Source of the DNA: an uncultured Veillonellaceae bacterium
Lineage (GTDB): Bacteria; Bacillota; Negativicutes; Selenomonadales; Selenomonadaceae
DNA: 42,701 bases
Assembly: GCA_900314825.1 (NCBI GenBank)
Contig: OMWS01000021.1
Location: 1-42,701 of the forward strand
Direction of reading: 5' to 3'
Both the position numbers and the translations under genes were made by a program. Under the pieces are notes generated by a model. It was not told the DNA's origin. It saw only the letters and a program-made list of their open reading frames with translations, and searched no databases. Shown in pieces: positions 1-8,156 of this stretch. Every line of letters begins with the position of its first letter. Position 1 is the stretch's first letter.

Positions 1-207
1 CGCTCCCTCCTGACGCTGCGCTTCGCTCCGCGTCTGTCCTCCCTCCAAGGAGGGAGGCTGGGGTTGTGAGCTTTCCTCGCTTAACTTAATGACATTGCCT
101 CTGGGAGAGGTGCCGAGCGGCAGCGAGGCGAAGCGGGTACTAGGGTGCGATCCCTCTCCACCGCTTCGCGGTCCCCCTCTCCTTGTGGGAGAGGCTGCTG
201 TATATGC
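1..207. repeat. Dispersed hairpin repeat, copy 1 (window edge)
   Basis: This gene-free stretch holds G/C-rich inverted arms (CCTCC.. / ..GGAGG near 40-53; CTCTGGGAGAGG near 101-112; CCTCTCC..GGGAGAGG near 176-196). It shares the phrase GGGTACTAGGGTGCGAT with the copy at 30.7 kb and the phrase TTAACTTAATgaCATTGCC with the copy at 25.9-26.1 kb. It lies just past the stop of the HAD phosphatase gene, so it may also end that transcript. The left boundary is cut by the window. Confidence 0.7.
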
Positions 208-212
208 TACGT

Positions 213-878
213 TCAGCAACAGAACGTGACTTTTTCAAATAACTCGGAGGGCTTTTCAAGCAGCACCTCCGCCCCGTGCTCGATAAGTTCCTCCTTCGGC
301 CGGAAGCCCCAGAGGACGCCGACGGGGAGGAAGCCGGCGTTTCGCGCCGTGTCCATGTCGACGCTCGTGTCGCCGAAGTAGGCAACTTCTTTCGGCTGCA
401 CGCCGAACTTCTGTGCGATCATAAGGACTTTCTTCGGATCGGGTTTTCTGGGGAGGCCAGGCTGGTCGCCCATGATGCTTTGGAAGAGGCCTGCGGGGAA
501 CATGGAATGCACGATGTCTTCCGCCGCCGACTGATGCTTGTTCGTGCAGATGCCCATGGGAATGTTACGCTTCTTGAGCTCGTTCAGCATGTCCATGATG
601 CCATCGTAGACGTGGGTCTTGTCCTGCGTGTGCTTGGCGTAGATGGCTTTGTAACGCTCGAGCGCTTCGTCGACGAACGCCGGGTCATTTGCCTTTTCCT
701 TCGGCAGGCAGCGCTCGATGAGCTTGCGGGAGCCGTTGCCGACGAAGTATTTGTAGGGCTCTGTGGGATGCGTCGGGAAGCCGTAGCTTTCGAGCATGGC
801 GTTCGCGCTGTCCGCGAGGTCGTCGAGGGAATTGATGAGCGTGCCGTCGAGGTCGAAGATGGCTGCTTGGTAGTTCAT
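213..878 (-). CDS. gph: HAD-family phosphatase, phosphoglycolate phosphatase-like
   Basis: Predicted cytosolic HAD hydrolase of 221 residues, the usual length of the Gph/PGP group, which dephosphorylates 2-phosphoglycolate or related small phosphates. All four HAD motifs are visible: motif I DLDGT (nucleophile D9, acid/base D11), motif II around ICTNKH, motif III lysine in RKPDP, and motif IV GDTSVDMDTA with the metal-binding aspartates. The cap region between motifs I and II is alpha-helical in character, as in subfamily IA. The ATG at 878 has a purine-rich Shine-Dalgarno (GAAGGAAGGA) upstream. The gene is flanked on both sides by dispersed repeats and is probably a single-gene transcript. 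The exact substrate cannot be read from sequence; PpaX-type pyrophosphatase or another phosphosugar phosphatase remains possible. Confidence 0.85.
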   Translation of the reverse strand: MNYQAAIFDLDGTLINSLDDLADSANAMLESYGFPTHPTEPYKYFVGNGSRKLIERCLPKEKANDPAFVDEALERYKAIYAKHTQDKTHVYDGIMDMLNELKKRNIPMGICTNKHQSAAEDIVHSMFPAGLFQSIMGDQPGLPRKPDPKKVLMIAQKFGVQPKEVAYFGDTSVDMDTARNAGFLPVGVLWGFRPKEELIEHGAEVLLEKPSELFEKVTFCC

Positions 879-901
879 AAATCGTTCCTTCCTTCAAGCA
901 A

Positions 902-1053
902 AGCCTCCCCCTCTGGGGGAGGTGCCGAGCGCATGCGAGGCGGAGAGGGTCACGCAGTTACGAGATTCACGACTCTATCGAAAGAATAGAGAATCGACGG
1001 ACGCCGTTACCCTCTCCGACCCCTACGGGGCCACCTCCCCCAAAGGGGGAGGC
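902..1053. repeat. Dispersed hairpin repeat, copy 2
   Basis: A roughly 150-bp structured element with outer arms GCCTCCCCCTCTGGGGGAGG (left) and CACCTCCCCCAAAGGGGGAGGC (right). It has inner arms GAGAGGGT / ACCCTCTC and a central ATTCACGACTCTATCGAAAG segment that recurs in the copy at 33.1 kb. It lies between gatB and the HAD gene. Each outer arm is itself a hairpin, so the element could fold as several adjacent stems in DNA or RNA. Confidence 0.85.
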
Positions 1054-1066
1054 GAAGGTTGATGGC

Positions 1067-1098
1067 CTCCCCCTTTCTCATCACTTCGAGAAAGGGAG
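1067..1098 (-). terminator. Hairpin just after gatB, possible terminator
   Basis: On the minus strand, CTCCCTTTCTC pairs with GAGAAAGGGGGAG across a short loop, 13 bases past the gatB stop. There is no clear U-run after the stem, so termination is a weak inference; the hairpin may instead protect the 3' end of the mRNA. Confidence 0.4.
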
Positions 1099-1111
1099 TC
1101 CTATATTCGCT

Positions 1112-2551
1112 TTATTTCAATTTCTCGACGAGCATCTTGTTCACCATCTGCGGGTTCGCCTTGCCCTTGGTCGCTTTCATGACCTGGCCGACGAGGGCGC
1201 CGAGGGCTTTTTTCTTGCCGCCCTGGTACTCGGCGACGGCTTTCGGGTTCGCTGCGATGGCCGCGTCGACGGCCGCTTCGATGGCGCCGGTATCCGTGAT
1301 CTGGACGAGGCCTTTGTCCTTGACGATCTTTTCCGGCGCGTCGGGGTTCGTCCACATCTCAGCGAAGACTTTTTTCGCGATCTTGCCGGAGATCGTGTTC
1401 TTCATGATGAGCTGGATCATCTCGCCGAGGCGCTGGGCATCGACCGGGGATTTCTCGATGGTGATGGCTTCTTCGTTGAGCTTTTTCGAGAGGTCGCTCA
1501 TCATCCAGTTCGCCGCGAGCTTCGGGTCGGCGCCCGTGGCAATGACGGCGTCGTAGTACTCGGCCATGGCGCGCGTGCTCGTGATCATGGCGGCGTCGTA
1601 GTCGCCGAGGCCGTAGTCTTTTTCATAGCGGGCGCGGCGGGCGTCGGGGAGCTCGGGGAGCTCGGCGCGGTATTTCTCAATCGTCTCGTCGCTCGTGATG
1701 ATCGGCGGCAGGTCCGGCTCCGGCATATAGCGGTAGTCGTGCGCGTTTTCCTTCGAGCGCATGGAGAGCGTGATGCCGCGGTCGGCGTCGTACGTGCGCG
1801 TTTCCTGCACGATGTGGCCGCCGTCTTCGAGCACTTCCGTCTGGCGCTCGATCTCGTAGTTGATGGCGTCTTCGAGGCTCTTGAAGGAGTTGATGTTCTT
1901 CATCTCCGTGCGCGTGCCGAGCTCGGCCTGCCCCACGGGACGGATGGAGACGTTGACGTCGGCGCGCAGGTTGCCCTCTTCCATGCGGCAGTTCGAGACG
2001 TCGATGTACTCCATGATGGCCTTGATTTTTTCCATGTAGACGCGTGCTTCCTCCGCCGTGTGCATGTCCGGCTCGGAAACGATCTCGAGGAGCGGCACGC
2101 CCGTGCGGTTGTAGTCGACGTCACTCGAAATGGAGTCCTTGATCGTCGTGCCGGAGTGGACAAGCTTGCCCGCGTCTTCTTCCATGTGGATGCGCGTCAG
2201 GCGCACGCGGTGCTTGCCCGTGCTCGTGTCGATGTCGACATAGCCGTGCTCGCAGATGGGCAGGTCATACTGGCTCGTCTGCCAGTTCTTCGGCAGGTCG
2301 GGATAATAATAATTTTTGCGGTCGAACTTGCTGTACTTGTTGATCTCGCAGTTCGTCGCGAGGCCGGCCTTGATGGCGAACTCGACGACGCGCTTGTTGA
2401 TCGTCGGCAGCACGCCCGGCAGGCCGAGGCAGACGGGGCAGACGTGCGTGTTCTGCTCCGCGCCAAAGCCCGTGGCGCAGCCGCAGAAAATCTTCGTCTT
2501 CGTTTTCAGTTCACAATGGATTTCCAGGCCAATGACGGCTTCGTAGTTCAT
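1112..2551 (-). CDS. gatB: Aspartyl/glutamyl-tRNA amidotransferase subunit B
   Basis: GatB is the tRNA-binding and kinase subunit of GatCAB, which converts mischarged Glu-tRNA(Gln) and/or Asp-tRNA(Asn) to the correct amide form using ammonia supplied by GatA. The 479 residues match the family length. The N-terminal cradle begins [10 protein letters not shown], the family hallmark, and carries the zinc cysteines C23, C25, C38 and C41. The middle contains the conserved [17 protein letters not shown] and EEDAGKL..H segments. The C-terminal GatB/YqeY helical tail binds tRNA. The start ATG overlaps the gatA stop by four bases (ATGA) and has its own GGAGGGG ribosome site, indicating translational coupling. 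It is the last gene of gatCAB. Confidence 0.97.
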   Translation of the reverse strand: MNYEAVIGLEIHCELKTKTKIFCGCATGFGAEQNTHVCPVCLGLPGVLPTINKRVVEFAIKAGLATNCEINKYSKFDRKNYYYPDLPKNWQTSQYDLPICEHGYVDIDTSTGKHRVRLTRIHMEEDAGKLVHSGTTIKDSISSDVDYNRTGVPLLEIVSEPDMHTAEEARVYMEKIKAIMEYIDVSNCRMEEGNLRADVNVSIRPVGQAELGTRTEMKNINSFKSLEDAINYEIERQTEVLEDGGHIVQETRTYDADRGITLSMRSKENAHDYRYMPEPDLPPIITSDETIEKYRAELPELPDARRARYEKDYGLGDYDAAMITSTRAMAEYYDAVIATGADPKLAANWMMSDLSKKLNEEAITIEKSPVDAQRLGEMIQLIMKNTISGKIAKKVFAEMWTNPDAPEKIVKDKGLVQITDTGAIEAAVDAAIAANPKAVAEYQGGKKKALGALVGQVMKATKGKANPQMVNKMLVEKLK

Positions 2552-4020
2552 GCTTTTTCCCCTCCAATCGTCGGCAGTACGCCGTGGTAGCTCTGCGTCT
2601 GCTCATACGTGTAGGCCGCGCGCAGGATCGTCTCTTCATCGAGCGCCTTGCCAATGATCTGGAGGCCGATGGGCATGCCCTTGGAGCTCTTGCCGCACGG
2701 GAGGGAGATGCCCGGGAGTCCGGCGAGGTTGAGAGGCACGGTGCAGATATCTTGCAGATACATCTGGAGCGGGTCGGAGATCATCGAGCCGATCTCATAC
2801 GCCGGCGTCGGCGCCGTCGGGCACATGATGACATCGACGGATTTAAAGGCTTCCGTGTAGTCCTGCTGGATGAGCGTGCGGACTTTCAGCGCTTTGAGGT
2901 AATACGCGTCATAGTAGCCAGCGGAAAGCGCGTAGTTGCCGATCATGATGCGGCGCTTGACTTCTTCGCCGAATTTCTCCGTGCGCGTCTTCGTCATCAT
3001 ATCGACGAGGTCGATGCCATCGACGCGCGCGCCGTAGCTGACGCCATCGTAGCGCTGCAGGTTCGTCGCGGCCTCGGCCGGGGCGATGAGGTAATAGGTG
3101 GAAATGGCGTACTTCGTGTGCGGCAAAGAGATTTCGACGATCTCCGCGCCCAGGCTGCGATAGACTTCGATCGCGTCTTTGACCGCCTTTTCGACCTCGG
3201 GATCCATGCCGTCCGTGAAATATTCTTTTGGCAGGCCGATCTTGAGGCCTTTGACGTCTTCTTTGAGCGCCTGCGTGAAATCGGGCACGGCGGCCGGCGA
3301 GGACGTGGAATCCATCTCGTCAAGGCCGGAGATGACGTTCAGCACGTTCGCCGCATCCGTGACGTCGCGCGTGAGCGGGCCGACCTGGTCAAGCGACGAC
3401 GCATAGGCCACGATGCCGTAGCGCGAGACGCGGCCGTACGTCGGCTTCAGGCCGACAACGCCGCAGAACGACGCCGGCTGGCGGATGGAGCCGCCCGTGT
3501 CCGTGCCGAGCGCCCAGATGGCAGAACCGCTCGCGACCGCCGCCGCGCTGCCGCCCGACGAGCCGCCCGGGACGCAGCCGAGATTCCACGGATTGTGCGT
3601 GACGTGGTACGCGGAGTTTTCCGTCGAGCCGCCCATGGCGAATTCGTCGAGGTTCGTCTTGCCGAGCAGCACGGGGTTTTCCGCTTTCACCTTCGTCATG
3701 ACCGTCGCATCGTACGGCGGCACGAAGTTGTCGAGGATTTTCGACGCGCACGTCGTTTTGATGCCCTTCGTGCAGATGTTATCTTTGATCGCGCCCGGGA
3801 TGCCGGCGAGATAGCCAAGGGCTTCGCCCGCCGCGCGCTTTTCATCGACGGCCTTCGCCTGTGCGAGCGCCGCGTCTTTCGTCAACGTCAAGTACGCGCC
3901 GACCTTGCCCTCGACCGCATCGATGCGGCCGAGCACGTCGTTCGTTAATTCGACGGAAGAAATTTCTTTTTTCACGAGCATGTCATGGAGGACATGCGCC
4001 GGTTTTTCATAGAGACTCAT
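2548..4020 (-). CDS. gatA: Aspartyl/glutamyl-tRNA amidotransferase subunit A
   Basis: GatA is the glutaminase of GatCAB and an amidase-signature enzyme that releases ammonia from glutamine or asparagine and channels it to GatB. The 490 residues are full length. The Ser-cisSer-Lys triad is visible as K79 (IPGAIKDN), S154 (PGGSSGGSA) and S178 (TDTGGSIR), the same positions known in Staphylococcus GatA. A Shine-Dalgarno AGGAGG precedes the ATG. It lies 14 bases after gatC and overlaps gatB by four bases, consistent with one co-transcribed unit making a 1:1:1 complex in the cytosol. Nothing in the sequence suggests degeneration. Confidence 0.97.
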   Translation of the reverse strand: MSLYEKPAHVLHDMLVKKEISSVELTNDVLGRIDAVEGKVGAYLTLTKDAALAQAKAVDEKRAAGEALGYLAGIPGAIKDNICTKGIKTTCASKILDNFVPPYDATVMTKVKAENPVLLGKTNLDEFAMGGSTENSAYHVTHNPWNLGCVPGGSSGGSAAAVASGSAIWALGTDTGGSIRQPASFCGVVGLKPTYGRVSRYGIVAYASSLDQVGPLTRDVTDAANVLNVISGLDEMDSTSSPAAVPDFTQALKEDVKGLKIGLPKEYFTDGMDPEVEKAVKDAIEVYRSLGAEIVEISLPHTKYAISTYYLIAPAEAATNLQRYDGVSYGARVDGIDLVDMMTKTRTEKFGEEVKRRIMIGNYALSAGYYDAYYLKALKVRTLIQQDYTEAFKSVDVIMCPTAPTPAYEIGSMISDPLQMYLQDICTVPLNLAGLPGISLPCGKSSKGMPIGLQIIGKALDEETILRAAYTYEQTQSYHGVLPTIGGEKA

Positions 4021-4034
4021 GTTTTCCCTCCTGC

Positions 4035-4325
4035 TCAGTCTTCGAGTACCTTCGGCACTTTGAAATAGCCGTTGTCTTTGAGCGGCGCGTTCGACAGAGC
4101 GGCCTCGCGGTCAAGCGACGGCTTCACCACGTCTTCGCGAAAGACATTTTCCATCGGCAGCGCGTACGTCGTCGGCTTCACCGCGTCCGTATCGACTTCC
4201 GAGAGATTGTCCATATACGTGAGGATCGCGTCCATCTGCTCGATGTACGTGTCCTGCTTGTCCTCGGGGATGGACAGGCGCGACAGCACCGCCACGTTCT
4301 CGAGGTCTTTTTTCGTGACCTTCAT
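4035..4325 (-). CDS. gatC: Aspartyl/glutamyl-tRNA amidotransferase subunit C
   Basis: This small (96 residues) structural subunit wraps around GatA and stabilises its contact with GatB. The family hallmarks are seen: an N-terminal helix with VAxLSRL-like text (VAVLSRLSI), a central helix ending [14 protein letters not shown], then an extended segment with the conserved PLREDV-like FREDVV and a final YFKVPKVLE. It is the first gene of the gatCAB operon, directly behind a strong promoter at 4370-4398, with a leader of roughly 40 bases. A GGTGA ribosome site lies upstream of the ATG. Transcription is divergent from the zinc-ribbon/Wadjet operon. Confidence 0.95.
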   Translation of the reverse strand: MKVTKKDLENVAVLSRLSIPEDKQDTYIEQMDAILTYMDNLSEVDTDAVKPTTYALPMENVFREDVVKPSLDREAALSNAPLKDNGYFKVPKVLED

Positions 4326-4369
4326 TTTGATTCACCATCCAATACATTTCGTTTTGGCATACATGGATC

Positions 4370-4398
4370 ATTATACCGCCTCGGCAAAACAGCGTCAA
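4370..4398 (-). promoter_or_regulatory. Sigma-70-type promoter of gatCAB
   Basis: On the minus strand TTGACG (4393-4398), a 17-base spacer and TATAAT (4370-4375) form a near-consensus housekeeping promoter. The predicted start of transcription is near 4363, giving a short leader before gatC. No operator or riboswitch-like structure was seen. Confidence 0.85.
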
Positions 4399-4471
4399 CG
4401 CAAAAGGCTAGCCACCGCCGATGTTTTGCGATAGAATAGGAAACGAATTGACACAAAAAAGGAGAACTATC

Positions 4472-4762
4472 ATGCTCAAATGTGAACACTGCGGAACCAT
4501 CCTGGAGGAAAAAGACGCGCTGCGCCACAAGACGGAAGACGGCCGCGAGGAAATCATCTGCAAGCCGTGCTTCCAGAAAATCACGGGCGTCGACTACGAC
4601 ACGTTCGCGTTCCGCCGCGAAAACGCGAAGCAGACGATCTTCGCCGTGCTGTTCTGCGTTGCCGCAACGATCTACGCGTTCGTAGAAAAAGGCCCGCTCT
4701 GGGGCGGACTCGGCATCGTGCTGACGATTGCCGTGTATCTTTTTGCGAGCAAGGCGCGGTAA
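4472..4762 (+). CDS. Small zinc-ribbon protein with two membrane helices
   Basis: A 96-residue protein not recognised as a named family. Residues 4-33 form a rubredoxin-like zinc ribbon with two CxxC knuckles (C4/C7 and C30/C33). Residues about 50-66 and 71-91 are hydrophobic and predicted to be two transmembrane helices joined by a short turn, so the zinc domain would sit in the cytoplasm. An in-frame ATG at 4421 exists, but the ATG at 4472 has a GGAG site seven bases upstream and begins the conserved-looking part. The stop codon is three bases before the jetD start, so it very probably shares a transcript with the Wadjet genes. A -10-like TAGAAT (4432-4437) lies upstream without a convincing -35. 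A role in Wadjet defence is inference from position only; it could be an unrelated membrane protein. Confidence 0.75.
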   Translation: MLKCEHCGTILEEKDALRHKTEDGREEIICKPCFQKITGVDYDTFAFRRENAKQTIFAVLFCVAATIYAFVEKGPLWGGLGIVLTIAVYLFASKAR

Positions 4763-4765
4763 TCT

Positions 4766-5884
4766 GTGGCATCGAACGGCAAACAAACGCCACGCGACGT
4801 GCGTTCGTTCCTCGCGCATCAAAAGCGCAAGACCGTGACGCTCGACGCGATGCAGGCGGCGTTCCCGCGCATGAGCTACGACGCGTTCCGTTTTGACATT
4901 CGAACGCTCGAACAAGAACACGTCCTCGTCCCCATCAAGGCAAGCGGCACAGATGCCGGCGGCCTTGCGCGAAAATATACGATTCACCCTGGCTCGCTGT
5001 ACGCGGAGACGGCGAAACGCATCGAACAAGAAGCGATGGACGCGCAGATTTCCGGGGCGCTCGATCTCTCTTGGTACTTCGAGCAGGCTGCTAGCGAATG
5101 GCAGCAGGACAAATGCGCCATTGAAGCATTGAGCCGGTATCTCAAAGCGCATCCCTGCCCTGCAGACGAATTAACGAAGACTTCTCTGCAACAACGCTCG
5201 TACGACATCTTTGGCGATGAAAAATTCCTGCTCACGCGCGGCGACCTCCTGAAGCGGCTGAACCTCACGCGCGACGCGCTCGCCATCGCGCCGGAGGCCG
5301 ATCCGCTGATGATGGCGTTCCATCCTTCTGCGAGCGCCGGAAGCCTTGTCCATCATCACCTCATCGTCGAGAACAAGGCGCCGTGGATGGCGCTCGCGCC
5401 GCATCTCGCGGAAACGAACTTCACGAGCCTCGTGCTCGGCTACGGCTGGAAAATCTGTGCGAGCATCGGCACGCTGCCGCTGCAATCGGGGGATCCCGAA
5501 GGCCAGCATATCGCGTGGTACTTCGGCGATTTTGATTGGGAAGGACTGCGCATCTGGCATACATTGACGGAGCAGGTGAACGTGCCACCAGACGAGCGTT
5601 TTGCGAGTGTTGCATCCAGCGTTGAAACAACCACGACACCAAACATCCGCATCCAGCTCGCCGTTCCCTTCTACACCGCGTTCCTCTCGCATCCCGCTGC
5701 GCGCGGCAAAGAGCAGCAAACGCCCGCGCCGGACGCGCTCGACGCTTTTCTCCAGGAACTTCCAGAAGCATCGCGTGAACGATTCCACAAACTTTTGACC
5801 ACCGGCCATTACTATCCGCAGGAAGCCTTGACGCCGGAGGAACTGCTTTCCTGCTGCAAGGAGACGCTCGCAAATGGCACTTGA
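4766..5884 (+). CDS. jetD: Wadjet component JetD, TOPRIM-domain nuclease subunit
   Basis: JetD (MksG) is the nuclease subunit of Wadjet, which cleaves circular plasmid DNA after loop extrusion by JetABC. The 372 residues show an N-terminal winged-helix/DUF3322-like part, a middle segment with RSYDIFGDEKFL (typical of the DUF3322/DUF2220 junction), and a C-terminal TOPRIM-like domain. In that domain E202 (HHLIVENKAPW) and D255/D257 (YFGDFDWEG) are the expected metal ligands. The start is GTG at 4766, three bases after the zinc-ribbon stop, with only a weak ribosome site, so translation is probably coupled. The end overlaps jetA by 11 bases. Gene order D-A-B-C with this type of JetA suggests a Wadjet type II-like system; the type assignment is from memory of the families. 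Confidence 0.88.
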   Translation: MASNGKQTPRDVRSFLAHQKRKTVTLDAMQAAFPRMSYDAFRFDIRTLEQEHVLVPIKASGTDAGGLARKYTIHPGSLYAETAKRIEQEAMDAQISGALDLSWYFEQAASEWQQDKCAIEALSRYLKAHPCPADELTKTSLQQRSYDIFGDEKFLLTRGDLLKRLNLTRDALAIAPEADPLMMAFHPSASAGSLVHHHLIVENKAPWMALAPHLAETNFTSLVLGYGWKICASIGTLPLQSGDPEGQHIAWYFGDFDWEGLRIWHTLTEQVNVPPDERFASVASSVETTTTPNIRIQLAVPFYTAFLSHPAARGKEQQTPAPDALDAFLQELPEASRERFHKLLTTGHYYPQEALTPEELLSCCKETLANGT

Positions 5885-7385
5885 AAATTTTTCCGAGCGC
5901 ATGAGCCGCATCCTGCTCTTCGCGCCGCTCTACCGCCTGCGCGCCCGCAAGCTCCAGCGCAAGGACGGCACGGAGACGACGGCGATGGAGCTCGGCCTCA
6001 TGACGCTCCTTTTCTTTTTCGACCACATGTTGGACGGCCGCAAGGATGCGGGCATCCGCGAGCTCGCGGGATTCCTCCAAAGCGAGACGAACAGCCAGCT
6101 GTCCGAGCATTTTTCTGATTATGAAAAGCTCGCGCGCGATATCGTGCAGGCCTTCCGCCCGCCGACCGGCCGCCGCAATGCCGAGCCGTTCCTCGACTGG
6201 TCCGGCAAGCAGGAGCGCACGGCAGAATTTTCGTATCTCAAAGCGGACAAGGTCGATGTCGCGTCGAACGCGCAATACTACGTGCTCGACGAGCAAGGCC
6301 TCGAGCTCGTCTTTGCGACGAAAGAATACTTCAACGAATATCAGCTCTCGATCAACCAGCTCATCCTGCGCAAGCAGCTCGAAAAAGGCCAGTTCACGCT
6401 CGCGCTGCGCCAGGTCGAGGAAATGCGCCTCGACGTCGAGACGCTGCACGGCCGCATCGTGCGCATCCGCCGCGAAATCCATCGCAGCATCGTCTCCGAG
6501 GAAACGCTCGCGCGCTATCGCAAGATCGTCCGCGACCTCAACGACCGCCTGAAAAGCGAGGAAGACCAATTCAAGGAGCTCAAATCCTTCATCGGCGAGA
6601 CGAAGCGCCGCATCCACGACAACATCGACCAAGATCCCGTGCGCGATGCCCTCGACAACATCCTGCTCGTCGAGCAGCGCCTTGATGCCGTGCATGGCAA
6701 GCATCGAAGTCTTCTGCAGCTCGGCATCGAGCTCGGTACCTCGGCGCTCGCGGCTGCCGAGGAAGCGCTGTATTTCTCCGGCATCGATTCGTTCAATTTC
6801 GACAACGACGTGACGAACCGCTTCTTTGCGACGCCGCTGCCGCTCACAGCCAGCCGCCGCCTCATCGAGCCGTTCCTGCCCGTGTCCAAAGCCTCCATAT
6901 GGTCGCCCTTGGACATCTTCGCGCCGCAACGCCTCGAACGCTTCGAGCGCGAAGACCGTGCCGAAGATTTTCCAGACGCAGAGCTCACGAAAGGCGACAG
7001 CGCTGAAGCGAAAGCGAACCTGCGCCGCCATTACCGCACAATCGTCGACGACCTGCTCGCGTTCCTCGGCGAAGGAACCACAACGACGCTGCAAGCATTC
7101 CTCGAATACGAAGACGGCCACCGCCCTGCCGCACTCAAAGAGAAGCAGTTCTACATTTTCTGGATGATCCTGCACCGCCGCCAAAGCATTTTCTTTGACG
7201 AAGATCATCTTGGCGAAGATTCGCCGTATCGCGACATCGCCATCGAGCATCCGGAGCTCGCTGCGCTCGCCGCCGATTTCGCGCCCGGCATCTGTGAGCG
7301 CCCGGGCTTTACCATCAGCAACATGACCATCGAGGTGACAAGAAACCATGGACATTTCGGAAAAAACGGTCTTCCTCGCGTTTGA
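5874..7385 (+). CDS. jetA: Wadjet component JetA, kleisin-like subunit (DUF5716-type)
   Basis: JetA (MksF) is the kleisin-like protein that bridges the two JetC ATPase heads and carries JetB. The 503-residue protein opens with NFSERMSRILLFAPLYRLRA, an N-terminal winged-helix-like region. A long charged helical region follows (about residues 180-240, EEMRLDVETLHGRIVRIRREI..), then a C-terminal folded region with acidic stretches. This layout agrees with the DUF5716 JetA of type II Wadjet rather than the DUF3375 form of type I. The start ATG lies within the end of jetD and the 3' end runs 38 bases into jetB, so the genes are tightly packed. No catalytic motif is expected or seen. The JetA call rests strongly on its place between jetD and jetB. 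Confidence 0.85.
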   Translation: MALENFSERMSRILLFAPLYRLRARKLQRKDGTETTAMELGLMTLLFFFDHMLDGRKDAGIRELAGFLQSETNSQLSEHFSDYEKLARDIVQAFRPPTGRRNAEPFLDWSGKQERTAEFSYLKADKVDVASNAQYYVLDEQGLELVFATKEYFNEYQLSINQLILRKQLEKGQFTLALRQVEEMRLDVETLHGRIVRIRREIHRSIVSEETLARYRKIVRDLNDRLKSEEDQFKELKSFIGETKRRIHDNIDQDPVRDALDNILLVEQRLDAVHGKHRSLLQLGIELGTSALAAAEEALYFSGIDSFNFDNDVTNRFFATPLPLTASRRLIEPFLPVSKASIWSPLDIFAPQRLERFEREDRAEDFPDAELTKGDSAEAKANLRRHYRTIVDDLLAFLGEGTTTTLQAFLEYEDGHRPAALKEKQFYIFWMILHRRQSIFFDEDHLGEDSPYRDIAIEHPELAALAADFAPGICERPGFTISNMTIEVTRNHGHFGKNGLPRV

Positions 7386-8154
7386 CCTGTACAGCCAGCT
7401 CGCGGCGAAAGGCAGCGTGCTGAAAGCCGACGTCGCCGACCTCTACAGCGACGAAGACATCCGCAGCCTCGCGCAGAGCTTCGCCTCGCGCGTCGCGTGC
7501 ACGATCATCGACGACGCCGACGCCATTTACCTCATCCCCATCGCGACGGATTCGCCATTCCACATGACGAATGAACAGATCAAAAAGGATTTTCTGCGCG
7601 CGAACGCCTTGAACATGGACATCTACCTCATGTACCTCGCGATCATCATCTTCGTCGGCTGTTTTTACGACAGCTATACGAGCTTCGAGCCGCACGATTT
7701 CGTCACGCTCCAAGGCTGGCTGGAGAAAATGAACCAGCGCATCGATGCGCTCGCCACGCGCAGCGAAGCGGAACTGCGGCAGGCCGAGACAGACTACAAC
7801 GTCAACTGGGTCGCGCTCATCCGCAAGTGGACGGACCTCGACAGCGTGAAGGAGACGGCGAAGCGCCAGGACCGCACGACGAGCCGCGTCGGCTTCCTCA
7901 TGATGACGAAACGCTTCCTCGAAACGCAAGGGCTGCTGCATGACGACGGCGCTGGCGAATTCAGCCTGACCGAAAAAGCGAAGACCATCTTCACGAACTA
8001 TTACCTCGAAGAGCGCTACAACCGCGGCATCACGGACTTCCTGTATTCGCTCGATCATCCTGCACAGGATAGCGCTGCATCCTCCGGAACGTCCGATGCA
8101 ACGAACGAAACGTACGTAGCGATCCAGACTGCTAATACAGAAAGCGAGGCTTGA
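7348..8154 (+). CDS. jetB: Wadjet component JetB, KITE-like winged-helix subunit
   Basis: JetB (MksE) belongs to the kleisin-interacting tandem winged-helix proteins and acts as a dimer on JetA in the SMC complex. The 268 residues are alpha-helix rich with short beta segments, in keeping with two winged helices. The C-terminal half shows KRFLETQGLL..FSLTEKAKTIFTNYYLEERYN, a typical winged-helix 'read the DNA or partner' module seen in SMC-associated DUF4194-type proteins. The last 30 residues are low-complexity and probably disordered. The ATG at 7348 has a GAGGTG ribosome site. It overlaps jetA by 38 bases and ends two bases before the jetC ATG. No enzymatic motif is visible. Confidence 0.85.
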   Translation: MDISEKTVFLAFDLYSQLAAKGSVLKADVADLYSDEDIRSLAQSFASRVACTIIDDADAIYLIPIATDSPFHMTNEQIKKDFLRANALNMDIYLMYLAIIIFVGCFYDSYTSFEPHDFVTLQGWLEKMNQRIDALATRSEAELRQAETDYNVNWVALIRKWTDLDSVKETAKRQDRTTSRVGFLMMTKRFLETQGLLHDDGAGEFSLTEKAKTIFTNYYLEERYNRGITDFLYSLDHPAQDSAASSGTSDATNETYVAIQTANTESEA

Positions 8155-8156
8155 CC

